Source: CAUZSN01 sp963582345
Lineage (GTDB): Bacteria; Planctomycetota; Planctomycetia; Planctomycetales; Planctomycetaceae
Assembly (NCBI GenBank): GCA_963582345.1
Contig: CAUZSN010000155.1
Span: 1-6,086 of the forward strand
Length of the DNA: 6,086 nt
Reading direction: 5' to 3'
Made by a program: the position numbers and the translations under genes. Positions 1-6,086 of this stretch are shown here, piece by piece. A model generated the notes under the pieces. It was not told the origin of the DNA. It did not search any database and saw only the letters and a list, made by a program, of their open reading frames with translations. Within the stretch, counting starts at the first letter, position 1; each line of letters begins with the position of its first letter.

Positions 1-2
1 AG

Positions 3-80
3 GAGATTGCGGAACTGCCGGCATTCGTCGACCACTTGCAAGCGGCAATTGCCGCTTGCGATTCCTCTAAAACGGGTTAA
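3..80 (+). CDS. C-terminal end of an unidentified protein (5' end outside the window)
   Basis: Read from base 3, this frame is open from the window edge to a TAA stop at 78-80. It encodes 25 residues: EIAELPAFVDHLQAAIAACD followed by SSKTG. The tail looks like a natural C terminus: an amphipathic Leu/Ala-rich helix followed by a short polar end. The other frames across this stretch give Arg/Cys-rich, unlikely peptides. The family cannot be named from this fragment. The gene points the same way as the PH-domain gene, but about 250 bases separate them, so co-transcription is not indicated. An unusual perfect palindrome lies inside the coding tail. The main doubt is the short length; the sequence upstream of the window would settle it. 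Confidence 0.5.
   Translation, partial: EIAELPAFVDHLQAAIAACDSSKTG
38..59. repeat. Perfect 22-bp palindrome
   Basis: The 11-base arm GCAAGCGGCAA (38-48) is followed at once by its exact reverse complement TTGCCGCTTGC (49-59), with no spacer. It lies within the last codons of the partial gene, covering Gln-Ala-Ala-Ile-Ala-Ala-Cys, and ends about 20 bases before the stop. No T-run follows on either strand, so it is not a standard intrinsic terminator. It could be a dimeric protein-binding site, a hairpin affecting mRNA 3'-end stability, or a by-product of Ala-rich coding sequence. Confidence 0.9.
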
Positions 81-328
81 CCCAAATAAAACATCGACTG
101 ACTTCGACAATTCCGTCGGCCCGGATAACATGCATCTCTTGTTCGACGCTGGCCGTGCTAGTTTTTTCGCGATAAGCATGATACCTTACGCTGGCTTAAG
201 TTTGAATTATCCACCGACCCCAAGTGCAGACGAACGATGTAGTCCAAATCCCGCGCTTTCGCTGGCAGAATCTACAATGGATTCTCTTTGATTCTGGACG
301 TTGTTTCTTTTGGGGGAACCCGACGAGC

Positions 329-850
329 ATGTCAACCAATCGACCGCAGGCGATCCTCAACGTTTCGGCCGGTGCCGACTCGATTGTCATGATCAAGTAC
401 CCTTCCATCGCCTGTACGTTCTTTGGCCGGATGCTGGGGATGCTGTGCGAGTCGATACCAGTCAAGATTTATGGCATTAAGTTGTCATACCTTCTGTTTG
501 GCCTGCTCGTCTCTCCTAGCGCGGCCCTTATTTACTTTTACTTGAAGGTTGCAGGCCACCGATATGTGTTGACCGCTTTCGGAGTGCAAAAGCGGGCCGC
601 CGTGGGCAACCGACTTGTGTCCGAGGTGTCATTGTCCGCCGTAAACCAGATTGCCGTGGATCAAACTGCCGGGCAGAAGTTCTACAAAGCGTCGGACTTG
701 GTTCTGCTGAACTCCGATGGAGACGCCATTCTGAGATTGGAAGCAGTCCCTCAAGCGGAAATCTTCCGTCAAAACCTTCTGGAAACTCGCGACGCGCGTA
801 CCGAAGTCCAAGCAGCCCTGGAGACCATTCTGGCCCGCGAGTCGGCTTAG
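329..850 (+). CDS. Membrane-anchored bacterial PH-domain protein (DUF304/bPH2-like)
   Basis: This encodes a 173-residue protein. After a polar N terminus (MSTNRPQAIL) there is one long hydrophobic stretch at about residues 49-72, with a central proline, which could be one membrane segment or a tight hairpin. From about residue 75 comes a pattern typical of the bacterial PH-like fold: HRYVLTAFGVQKR, then a conserved-looking V-S-L-S-A-V-N-Q-I segment, then a SDLVLLNSDGD strand-turn, and finally a helix near 140-155. A charged amphipathic helix ends the protein. Proteins of this type sit in the inner membrane with the PH domain usually on one face; their ligands are mostly unknown. I chose ATG at 329 because upstream codons encode an implausible Trp/Cys-rich leader starting at GTG 224. 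A G-run at 312-316 is only a weak ribosome site. The next gene converges from the other strand, so this one is probably transcribed alone. The fold call is moderately firm; the function is unknown. Confidence 0.75.
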   Translation: MSTNRPQAILNVSAGADSIVMIKYPSIACTFFGRMLGMLCESIPVKIYGIKLSYLLFGLLVSPSAALIYFYLKVAGHRYVLTAFGVQKRAAVGNRLVSEVSLSAVNQIAVDQTAGQKFYKASDLVLLNSDGDAILRLEAVPQAEIFRQNLLETRDARTEVQAALETILARESA

Positions 851-945
851 ACTTGCGTGAATGCCGCACTCCAAATCAACGCGTTCCTTCAGCGTTTGAA
901 TCTGGTCGTTTCCTAGTCCTCTGGCAAAAGCACTCTACTAACGAT

Positions 946-1629
946 TCAGGTATCGAACCCCAACCGGTACTTTAATTCACTGAACCGCTGTAGGTGCTCT
1001 TCACGCGATGAGTGTACGTGTTCAGCCTCGGTGATGAACTTAATCTCCTCGTTACACTCGATGTTGTACTGTGCCAGAATCTCTTCGAATTCTTCGAGTT
1101 CGTGGCCATACATGATCAGTAGCTTGTGCTCGTCAAATTGCAATTCGCGTGGTATTCCTGAATTCAACACGGAGACGCCGGCGCAACCATCGTTCAGCAA
1201 CAGGTCTTCATATTCGTAAAGAACACTTTTCAATACCGGAAGATCGATGTGTTCGCGGTACATGTCGTCGTGTCCGCCATGGGTGCGTTCGTGGCTGGTT
1301 TCCAAGACAATATCGACCTCGTGTCCTATCGGATCCATTAAATCAAAAAACAGGTCAAGAATATTTTCTTTCGAAGCGGATGCCATCAATACGGGAATCT
1401 CAACGCCGGTTTCTTGATCTAAATACACGTCGTGTCGATATCCAGGACTGGGAACCACCTGCAGATCGTATGATGGACGCACCGCATTGGTCAGTATGAA
1501 GTTGCCGTAGCGGGAAATATTTAAATGAGTTTCCACTTGATCGTCCGACAGATTTTCGAAGCTACTACTATGTTGATGCGTATGACTGTCGCGGAATGTG
1601 CTTTTGATTAAACGTTTTAAGAAGCCCAT
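946..1629 (-). CDS. Conserved-looking acidic cytoplasmic protein of unknown function
   Basis: This encodes 227 residues that I do not recognise. A basic amphipathic start (MGFLKRLIKS) is followed by a His/Ser-rich stretch at about 15-23. After that comes a mixed alpha/beta body with hydrophobic cores such as VEIPVLMAS (77-84), NILDLFFDLMD (89-99) and HEVDIVLETSHE (103-114). The second half is strongly acidic: LYEYEDLLLNDG, then GHELEEFEEILAQYNI, then a helical Glu/His-rich end. There is no signal peptide and no convincing membrane segment, so it is probably cytoplasmic. The several His residues (HTHQH, HERTHGGHDD, EHVHSSREEH) might bind metal, but their spacing matches no motif I know. ATG at 1629 is preferred because AGAGGG lies 11 bases upstream and the longer reading from a TTG at 1731 adds an unconvincing leader. 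Coding is supported by the long open frame and normal protein composition. It stands alone: convergent with the PH gene and divergent from the transglutaminase gene. Confidence 0.8.
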   Translation of the reverse strand: MGFLKRLIKSTFRDSHTHQHSSSFENLSDDQVETHLNISRYGNFILTNAVRPSYDLQVVPSPGYRHDVYLDQETGVEIPVLMASASKENILDLFFDLMDPIGHEVDIVLETSHERTHGGHDDMYREHIDLPVLKSVLYEYEDLLLNDGCAGVSVLNSGIPRELQFDEHKLLIMYGHELEEFEEILAQYNIECNEEIKFITEAEHVHSSREEHLQRFSELKYRLGFDT

Positions 1630-1966
1630 ATTTCCAATTTCCCTCTTCAGACGGTGGCATCCCGACTCAGAGCGTTTTGATAGTAACCATAGCGATAAAA
1701 CAGCTCTTATAAAACAAGTGTGCGCCTTCAACGCGATTCAACAACTGACTGACGCCAAGACACAGGCAACTGTAGCATGCGATTTTGCTTGGAACCGCCG
1801 GTAGTTCGCCTGACTGCTCATTTTTTGTGCTTCCAACCACTGTCGAACGGACGATGGAAGCTGGGTGAACATTGGCGCACAGAAAAACAGTCCGCTTCTG
1901 TCGGTCAGGAAAATACAAATCGGACTTACCGGACCAATCAGGAAACTCCAAGCATGTGAAAATGGC

Positions 1967-1992
1967 GATTCGGGGGTGCTAGCCTCCGAATC
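1967..1992 (+). promoter_or_regulatory. Strong inverted repeat upstream of the transglutaminase-like gene
   Basis: The arms GATTCGGGGG (1967-1976) and CCTCCGAATC (1983-1992) pair over ten positions with one G-T wobble and a six-base loop. As plus-strand RNA all ten pairs can form; as minus-strand RNA one becomes an A-C mismatch, so the rightward transcript is favoured. No T-run follows, which argues against an intrinsic terminator. It could be an operator for a dimeric regulator, or part of a structured leader or small RNA. It ends 128 bases before the start codon at 2121. The structure is certain; the role is not. Confidence 0.45.
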
Positions 1993-2070
1993 AGCGGGCT
2001 AATGTCCACCGCTCGCCGTTCCCACGTTTCGAATGCCGTGATTAACGTTTCCTCGTTATGTCTGAACGAA

Positions 2071-2076
2071 TATGAT
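2071..2076 (+). promoter_or_regulatory. Possible -10 box of the transglutaminase-like gene
   Basis: TATGAT differs from the sigma-70 consensus TATAAT at one base and lies 44 bases before the start codon, a sensible place for a promoter with a leader of about 40 bases. The sequence 16-18 bases upstream (around 2047-2054, GTTTCCTC) is a poor -35 match, so this is a weak call based mainly on position. Confidence 0.25.
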
Positions 2077-2110
2077 CATCCACGTCACACTTGGAGCTCG
2101 ATTTCGCCTC

Positions 2111-2116
2111 GGAGGA
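2111..2116 (+). promoter_or_regulatory. Ribosome binding site that fixes the start at 2121
   Basis: GGAGGA is a near-perfect Shine-Dalgarno sequence. Its GGAGG core ends five bases before ATG 2121. The alternative TTG at 2091 would place this site inside the coding region and put ten extra residues before the signal peptide, so the ATG is chosen. Confidence 0.8.
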
Positions 2117-2120
2117 CGTC

Positions 2121-3671
2121 ATGCACAGTTTCAGAAAACTGACTACGCTGACCGTTTTGATTGGCATTTTAGTCTTCGTTGGCCCGTGGATTCCGTCATT
2201 AATGCAAATTGTCGGGTTTGGTCACGCTGCAATCGCGCAGACAAATAGTGGTTCACCTCGACGTTCAGACGATACGTGGCAGGTCATTTACATCGGCGGT
2301 AAGCGCATCGGCTACACACGGACTTCGACGCGCATCGAATCTAAAGGTGGAGAAGACCTTGTTCAGACTGAAAACGAAACGTTTATGACGATCAAACGAT
2401 TCGGACAAGAGTTGAAGATCCAAACGATTCTGAACACGCAAGAGACCAACCAGGGTGACCTGCTGGGATTCGAATTCGAGATGAAAAATCCGCCGCGGGC
2501 CAGTTTAACGCGTACTGTCGGTCGGGTTGACGAAAACACACTGGTCCTGGAATCAACCGTCGCGGGAAAAAAAACGAAAAAGACACAGCCGTGGAACAAG
2601 GAAATCAAATCACCAGCCTACCAAGATCGTCTGCTCCGCAACCGCAGCATTAAACCGGGCGCTACGTGGTCCTTCAAAATGTTCCTACCCGAATTAAACA
2701 AGGACACGACCGTCAAGATCGTTGCCGACGAAATGCAGCGTGTCAAACTCTTGGACGGTAGGGAGCAAGAACTGTTGAAAGTGCATATCACTCAGTCGAT
2801 TCTTCCCACGATCACTACTCGCGCTTACCTGGACGTCAGAGGCAACACCTTGAAATCTGAAAGCAACTTTCTGGGTACGTCGATGATCACCTACACTGTT
2901 TCGAAAGACGTCGCCTTGGAAGCGATTGCCGGGGCCGAGTTAGACATTGCGGTCAACACACTGGTCCGCGTGACACCGATCAAACACGCTCATCGAACGC
3001 GCAAAGTGGTCTACCACATCACGACGCCCGGAGATGATCCGTCGAAATATCTCGTGGCCGGAGTGACGCAGTCATTGAAGAAAACCGGAGCGGATTCCGT
3101 CGAGGTGACGGTCATTGCTGTGAAACCGCCGAAGATCACTCGAACCGTCCAACCCGAACTAGAATACCTGACAGCGACTCGTTATTTGCAAAGTCGTGAC
3201 CGGCGAGTCGTTGAACATGCGACGTTGGCCTCGGCCGGTGAAACGGAGCCGATTAAGATCGCAAGGCGCATGGAACGTTATGTCCACGAAAAGTTGGAAG
3301 AAAAGAACTTTTCCACCGCGTTAGCGTCCGCAGCCGAAGTGGCAACCAACCTGGAAGGTGACTGCACAGAACATGCAGTGTTATTGGCGGCTATGCTCCG
3401 GGTGAAAAAAATTGCCTCCCGAATAGCTGTCGGCATGGTGTACATTCGGAGTCACTCCAGCTTTGGCGGTCATATGTGGACGGAAGCGTACTTGGGCGGC
3501 ACATGGATTCCACTTGACGCCACGTTGGGCCAAGGCGGAATCGGAGCCGGCCACATCAAATTTTCCCAATCCAGTTTTGCCGATAATGCCGCCGCACCAG
3601 TTATGACGTTTCTGCCTCTACTGAATGTCCTGGGAAAAATGGGCATCGAAGTTGTACAGGTCGAACACTAA
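2121..3671 (+). CDS. Exported transglutaminase-like (papain-fold) protein
   Basis: This encodes 516 residues. A Sec signal peptide is clear: basic start (MHSFRK), hydrophobic core at about 8-32, and a likely cut after A39 in AIAQ, which predicts export to the periplasm or an envelope compartment. Residues about 50-285 form a beta-rich region starting with WQVIYIGGKRIGYTRT, a style seen in front of transglutaminase domains of planctomycete proteins. A second beta segment covers about 293-340. The C-terminal third is a transglutaminase-like domain (PF01841 type). Its catalytic triad appears intact: C415 in LEGDCTEHA, H451 in GGHMWTEAY and D466 in IPLDATLG. Family members act as proteases, amidases or cross-linking enzymes on proteins or peptides; the substrate here cannot be read from sequence. 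The gene stands alone, with a long divergent region before it and a convergent gene after it. An eight-A run at 2567-2574, within Lys-Lys codons, is unusual. Confidence 0.9.
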   Translation: MHSFRKLTTLTVLIGILVFVGPWIPSLMQIVGFGHAAIAQTNSGSPRRSDDTWQVIYIGGKRIGYTRTSTRIESKGGEDLVQTENETFMTIKRFGQELKIQTILNTQETNQGDLLGFEFEMKNPPRASLTRTVGRVDENTLVLESTVAGKKTKKTQPWNKEIKSPAYQDRLLRNRSIKPGATWSFKMFLPELNKDTTVKIVADEMQRVKLLDGREQELLKVHITQSILPTITTRAYLDVRGNTLKSESNFLGTSMITYTVSKDVALEAIAGAELDIAVNTLVRVTPIKHAHRTRKVVYHITTPGDDPSKYLVAGVTQSLKKTGADSVEVTVIAVKPPKITRTVQPELEYLTATRYLQSRDRRVVEHATLASAGETEPIKIARRMERYVHEKLEEKNFSTALASAAEVATNLEGDCTEHAVLLAAMLRVKKIASRIAVGMVYIRSHSSFGGHMWTEAYLGGTWIPLDATLGQGGIGAGHIKFSQSSFADNAAAPVMTFLPLLNVLGKMGIEVVQVEH

Positions 3672-3788
3672 TTGATTTGGACGCGGTACCGTCAACCTGA
3701 TCTCCGCTGATCATTACTTCTGGGACGCAGACGTGTGCCATGTTCCAAGTCCAGAGTGATTCCGCAGGATGAAAGCGTGTCGGGTCGG

Positions 3789-3804
3789 CGAGGAGTTCTC
3801 CTCG
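3789..3804. terminator. Short hairpin between convergent genes, possible terminator
   Basis: CGAGGAG (3789-3795) and CTCCTCG (3798-3804) are perfect reverse complements with TT between them, giving a GC-rich stem of six to seven pairs. It lies in the 161-base gap between the stop codons of two convergent genes, where a two-way terminator would be expected. Neither strand shows a T-run after the stem, so it may only assist termination. No better candidate was seen in this gap. Confidence 0.35.
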
Positions 3805-3832
3805 TGGAACAAAAGTCACCGACAATTGGATA

Positions 3833-4822
3833 TCACCGCGTCCACCGCGCCTTCAGCATCTCGTTGACGACCGCACCCTCGGGCCACTCGCCGCGAAACA
3901 GCTTAGTGACGCACTCAGCCGCTTCAATGGTCATGTCGGTGATCGATAGTTCATCCGTTCCGGCGAAATGAGGGCTTAGGATAACGTTGTCCAATTCGAA
4001 CAGCGGATTGTCTGGTAACGGTGGCTCTTGCTCGAACACGTCAAGACCGGCCGCGCCTATAGTCCCCATCCTTAGTGCATCGATTAGATCGGATTCATCG
4101 ATCACACCACCACGTGACGTATTGATGACAGCGCTGCCTGACTTCATCCTGTCGAACACGCCTTTGTTGAACATACCACGCGTATCGTCGTTTAGCGGAC
4201 AGTGGATGCTGATATAGTCCGATCGCGCCAGCAAGGAGTCGAAATCAACCAATTCGATGTTGTGTTCGCGGACAAACTCCTCATCGGGCAGCAGCTCTGT
4301 TGCGATGACAGTCATCCCAATTCCGCGGCCGCACACCGCAGTACTTTTTCCGATACGGCCGAGCCCGAAAATTCCCAGCGTTGAACCACGAACCGATTTC
4401 GCAGGAGTTTGTTTCCAGCGACCGGTGCGCACAATCGCATCGTTAACGACAACCGATTTTGCGACTGAAAGGATCAGCGCAATCGTCTGTTCCGCCACCG
4501 CCTGGTGATTCGCTGTCGGCGTAATGGTGACGACGATTCCTCGTTCAGTTGCGGCAGGAATGTCGATTCGGTCAAAGCCAACGCCTACACGAGCAATGAC
4601 CTTCAAGTCCGGAAGCGCTGCAAGGACGTTCGCGGTGAACACTTCGCCGCCGGCAATTGCGGCAAAGGCACCGCGAAGTTCGTCAATCATCTCCTGTTCG
4701 GTGCGTAAATTTCCATGTGGTTCATCCGGATACCGAACGTCGAAGCCGACATTTTGAAGCATCCCGACATGTCGACCGGGCTTATGCCATAGTACTCCCG
4801 GGGTGATCACCACGGTCGGCAT
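3833..4822 (-). CDS. NAD-dependent D-2-hydroxyacid dehydrogenase (phosphoglycerate dehydrogenase-like)
   Basis: This encodes 329 residues, a normal length for the family without an ACT domain. These cytoplasmic enzymes reversibly oxidise D-2-hydroxyacids to 2-oxoacids with NAD. The split substrate domain covers about 1-105 and 290-329. The nucleotide domain shows the GLGRIG dinucleotide loop (153-158), with E176 ending the next strand in the place of the usual acidic residue that favours NAD over NADP. The catalytic residues are present: R237 in NTSRGG, E266 in DVFEQEP and H285 in LSPHFAG. The ARVGVGFDRID segment (77-87) is also typical. Without the regulatory domain of serine-pathway SerA, the substrate could be 3-phosphoglycerate, glyoxylate/hydroxypyruvate or another hydroxyacid, so I give no symbol. 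The start at 4822 begins MPTVVITPG and is preceded by AAGGA about ten bases upstream. The gene before it on this strand ends in a strong terminator, so this gene needs its own promoter within 4823-4954; none is obvious. Confidence 0.95.
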   Translation of the reverse strand: MPTVVITPGVLWHKPGRHVGMLQNVGFDVRYPDEPHGNLRTEQEMIDELRGAFAAIAGGEVFTANVLAALPDLKVIARVGVGFDRIDIPAATERGIVVTITPTANHQAVAEQTIALILSVAKSVVVNDAIVRTGRWKQTPAKSVRGSTLGIFGLGRIGKSTAVCGRGIGMTVIATELLPDEEFVREHNIELVDFDSLLARSDYISIHCPLNDDTRGMFNKGVFDRMKSGSAVINTSRGGVIDESDLIDALRMGTIGAAGLDVFEQEPPLPDNPLFELDNVILSPHFAGTDELSITDMTIEAAECVTKLFRGEWPEGAVVNEMLKARWTR

Positions 4823-4954
4823 CGACTTTCCATCCTTTCAAGAATCTGATTGTGAATCACTGCTTGGTTGGTCCCATTGCTGTCACCATGCTATCTTGCG
4901 CGCAACGTGACTGTGACTACAACCCATCAGATGCCACGCGCGTTCTTTCGTTTC

Positions 4955-4995
4955 TAAAAAAAAGAGGCCCGCCGAGAATGATATTCGACGGGCCT
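4955..4995 (-). terminator. Intrinsic terminator of the secreted-protein gene
   Basis: Read on the minus strand, the arm AGGCCCG (complement of 4989-4995) pairs perfectly with CGGGCCT (complement of 4965-4971). The stem continues with further pairs after one mismatch. A run of eight T (complement of 4956-4963) follows almost directly. It begins 28 bases after the stop of the gene at 5024-6007. On the plus strand no T-run follows, so it works leftward. It separates that gene from the dehydrogenase downstream. Confidence 0.92.
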
Positions 4996-5023
4996 TGGAA
5001 AATCGTTATGTCGCTATCGCAGT

Positions 5024-6007
5024 CTACTCCCTGGGAGTCCAGTAGACCGAAGGATCATCGATTACCCAATTGGTCGACCATTGTTTTCCGTCGTTCTGGT
5101 TGCACACATTAAAAAAATAAGAGTCGAATTGCTCGGCTGGCGAATCGTAGGGCAAAAAAGACATGATGTGATCCTTTGAGGTCAGATCGTCAATGCCGGG
5201 ACTGGCATAGTAGTGAACTCGGCCGTCAGACGTGAATGACATCCCCAACGTCCACCAGCCAGTCTGTGTGATCACGGGACCCAAAACATCACGGCCTAAT
5301 TCATCTGCGCGGATAATGAATACTGCCGAGTCCGCGTCGTGCTCCGGCTGATCCTTGCTGTTGAACTGAATGAACATGCCCGGCCAATACGTTTCCATCT
5401 TCGTCCGTTTGCGAGCCAATGAAAAGCGTTTTCTATGCCGTTTGGTCCAGGCAGAGCCAACCACCTGAGTTCTGAAGCCAAACGAAGTGTCCGTAGCATT
5501 CTCCCATTCTTTGAACGGCGGCAGATAAACTCGGACGACGACACTAGGCAACCATGAGGTGGGAATGTATCCGTCAATCGCCAAACTGACGTCCACCAGC
5601 AAATCGTCCTGCTGACTGTCCGTACTAGGAATGCGTGGAACGCCCGTGTGTAACGACCGCAACAGCAAGGCGCCTTTGCTGTCTGGCAATCCACCCTTTG
5701 GAGTTGTCACTCGTGCGATAACGTCGGGCTGTCCCCGTTTAGCACTTTCGTACCAAAGCTCGTTCCTAGAATTTCCAAGAGGCAATCGCTCTTGAGTGTC
5801 CAGGTTCCTGCTACTCTTGGGAAAGTTATGAATGAACTCCCACTTGGGATCCTCGAAATCGTCGCTAGCTCCTTCGACTCGCTGCCCAGTGCCCGGAACA
5901 AGCTGAGCCCAAGCGTTGTCCCATCCTCCAAACACAAACACGGTTATAACAAGTAATCGACAAGTAGCTGCCATTGCGAATGAACCACATGCTCTCACGG
6001 TATTCAT
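5024..6007 (-). CDS. Secreted beta-rich protein of unknown function
   Basis: This encodes 327 residues. A signal peptide covers residues 1-34: basic/polar start, hydrophobic core RLLVITVFVFGG, and a likely cut after A34 in AWAQ, so the product should be exported. The mature part is rich in predicted beta-strands, such as DLLVDVSLAIDGY (135-147), SVVVRVYLPP (155-164), SAVFIIRADE (227-236) and WWTLGMSFTSDGRVHYYAS (251-269), and ends NWVIDDPSVYW (313-323). Strands of this kind with a late Asp-rich segment recall concanavalin A-like (laminin G/glucanase) jelly rolls, but I see no catalytic motif and this fold is an inference. A very basic patch lies at 189-203 (KRHRKRFSLARKRTK), odd for a secreted domain and perhaps a surface loop. 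The mature chain has one cysteine (C302), so no internal disulfide. The start at 6007 is fixed by a strong ribosome site. The gene has its own terminator and appears monocistronic. Confidence 0.85.
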   Translation of the reverse strand: MNTVRACGSFAMAATCRLLVITVFVFGGWDNAWAQLVPGTGQRVEGASDDFEDPKWEFIHNFPKSSRNLDTQERLPLGNSRNELWYESAKRGQPDVIARVTTPKGGLPDSKGALLLRSLHTGVPRIPSTDSQQDDLLVDVSLAIDGYIPTSWLPSVVVRVYLPPFKEWENATDTSFGFRTQVVGSAWTKRHRKRFSLARKRTKMETYWPGMFIQFNSKDQPEHDADSAVFIIRADELGRDVLGPVITQTGWWTLGMSFTSDGRVHYYASPGIDDLTSKDHIMSFLPYDSPAEQFDSYFFNVCNQNDGKQWSTNWVIDDPSVYWTPRE

Positions 6008-6010
6008 TGT

Positions 6011-6017
6011 ACTCCTC
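6011..6017 (-). promoter_or_regulatory. Ribosome binding site that fixes the start at 6007
   Basis: Read on the minus strand this is AGAGGAG, with three bases between its end and ATG 6007 (five from the AGAGG part). The alternative TTG at 6037 would add ten residues before the signal peptide and lacks such a site, so 6007 is chosen. No clear promoter is visible in the remaining 69 bases to the window edge. Confidence 0.75.
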
Positions 6018-6086
6018 TGGTAAGTCTTAGCGGTCAATTCGAATCCGCAATTTTCGATTGATAACTCCCGCCTTCCACTGGCACCG

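Larger units (their letters stand above)
1630..2120. other. Divergent intergenic region, 491 bp
   Basis: This stretch separates two genes that point away from each other, so it should hold promoters for both. Open frames inside it (for example 1667-1951 on the minus strand and 1777-1959 on the plus strand) lack ribosome sites and have poor protein composition, so I call no gene. Visible elements are the inverted repeat at 1967-1992, a weaker one at 1993-2013 (AGCGG with CCGCT), and a TATGAT box at 2071-2076 that could be a -10 element for the rightward gene, without a good -35. On the minus strand, AT-rich sequence around 1680-1715 could carry the leftward promoter, but no convincing box pair is seen. 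The region is longer than the other gaps in this window and might hide a small RNA. Confidence 0.6.

Noticed and set aside
7..291. Plus-strand open frame of 94 codons
   Set aside because: Composition is unlike a real protein, there is no ribosome site, and it overlaps the more convincing C-terminal coding tail that ends at 80.
196..465. Minus-strand open frame opposite the start of the PH-domain gene
   Set aside because: It is antisense to a better supported gene, its product is Arg/Trp/Cys-rich, and no ribosome site is seen.
851..945. Possible terminator between the PH-domain gene and the acidic-protein gene
   Set aside because: The best stem (AACGC with GCGTT near 878-896) has only five pairs and no T-run, so it is not called.
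1630..1731. Longer N terminus of the acidic protein from a TTG start at 1731
   Set aside because: The added Cys-rich leader does not fit the rest of the protein, and ATG 1629 has a purine-rich ribosome site upstream.
1667..1951. Minus-strand open frame of 94 codons in the divergent gap
   Set aside because: There is no ribosome site, the composition is poor with many Cys and Ser, and it overlaps likely promoter DNA.
4896..4905. TTGCGCGCAA palindrome upstream of the dehydrogenase gene
   Set aside because: A 10-bp palindrome is expected a few times by chance in a window this size, and nothing else marks it as an operator.
1..6086. CRISPR array, tRNA or rRNA genes, insertion sequence, toxin-antitoxin or phage genes
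   Set aside because: No regularly spaced repeats, RNA-gene signatures, transposase motifs or paired terminal repeats were seen on either strand.

Overview
The window looks like ordinary chromosomal DNA of a Gram-negative-type bacterium. The most likely source is a planctomycete of the Pirellulaceae/Rhodopirellula type. This is an inference from four things: mixed, medium-GC codon use; single genes on alternating strands instead of operons; secreted proteins with Sec signals ending in an A-x-A|Q motif; and large exported proteins of poorly described families beside housekeeping enzymes. No marker gene proves the taxonomy.

Layout from left to right. Bases 3-80 (+) are probably the 3' end of a gene that starts outside the window, and a perfect 22-bp palindrome lies inside that tail. 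At 329-850 (+) is a small membrane-anchored protein with a bacterial PH domain (DUF304/bPH2-like). It converges on an acidic cytoplasmic protein of unknown family at 946-1629 (-). A 491-bp divergent intergenic region (1630-2120) follows. It contains a strong hairpin (1967-1992) and leads to an exported transglutaminase-like protein at 2121-3671 (+) with an intact Cys-His-Asp triad. That gene converges on an NAD-dependent D-2-hydroxyacid dehydrogenase at 3833-4822 (-). Behind the dehydrogenase promoter is a textbook intrinsic terminator (4955-4995, -). It ends a gene for a secreted, beta-rich protein of unknown function at 5024-6007 (-).

I see no operon linking these genes and no evidence that they form one system. 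Each is separated by convergent or divergent intergenic DNA or by a terminator. Two of the five complete genes encode exported proteins, which suggests some cell-envelope or extracellular role. The dehydrogenase is metabolic and appears unrelated. No RNA genes, CRISPR array, insertion sequence, phage genes or defence genes were found. The observations most worth a second look are the 22-bp palindrome in the coding tail at the left edge, the unassigned 227-residue protein, the hairpin-containing divergent region, and the secreted protein with an unusual basic patch.
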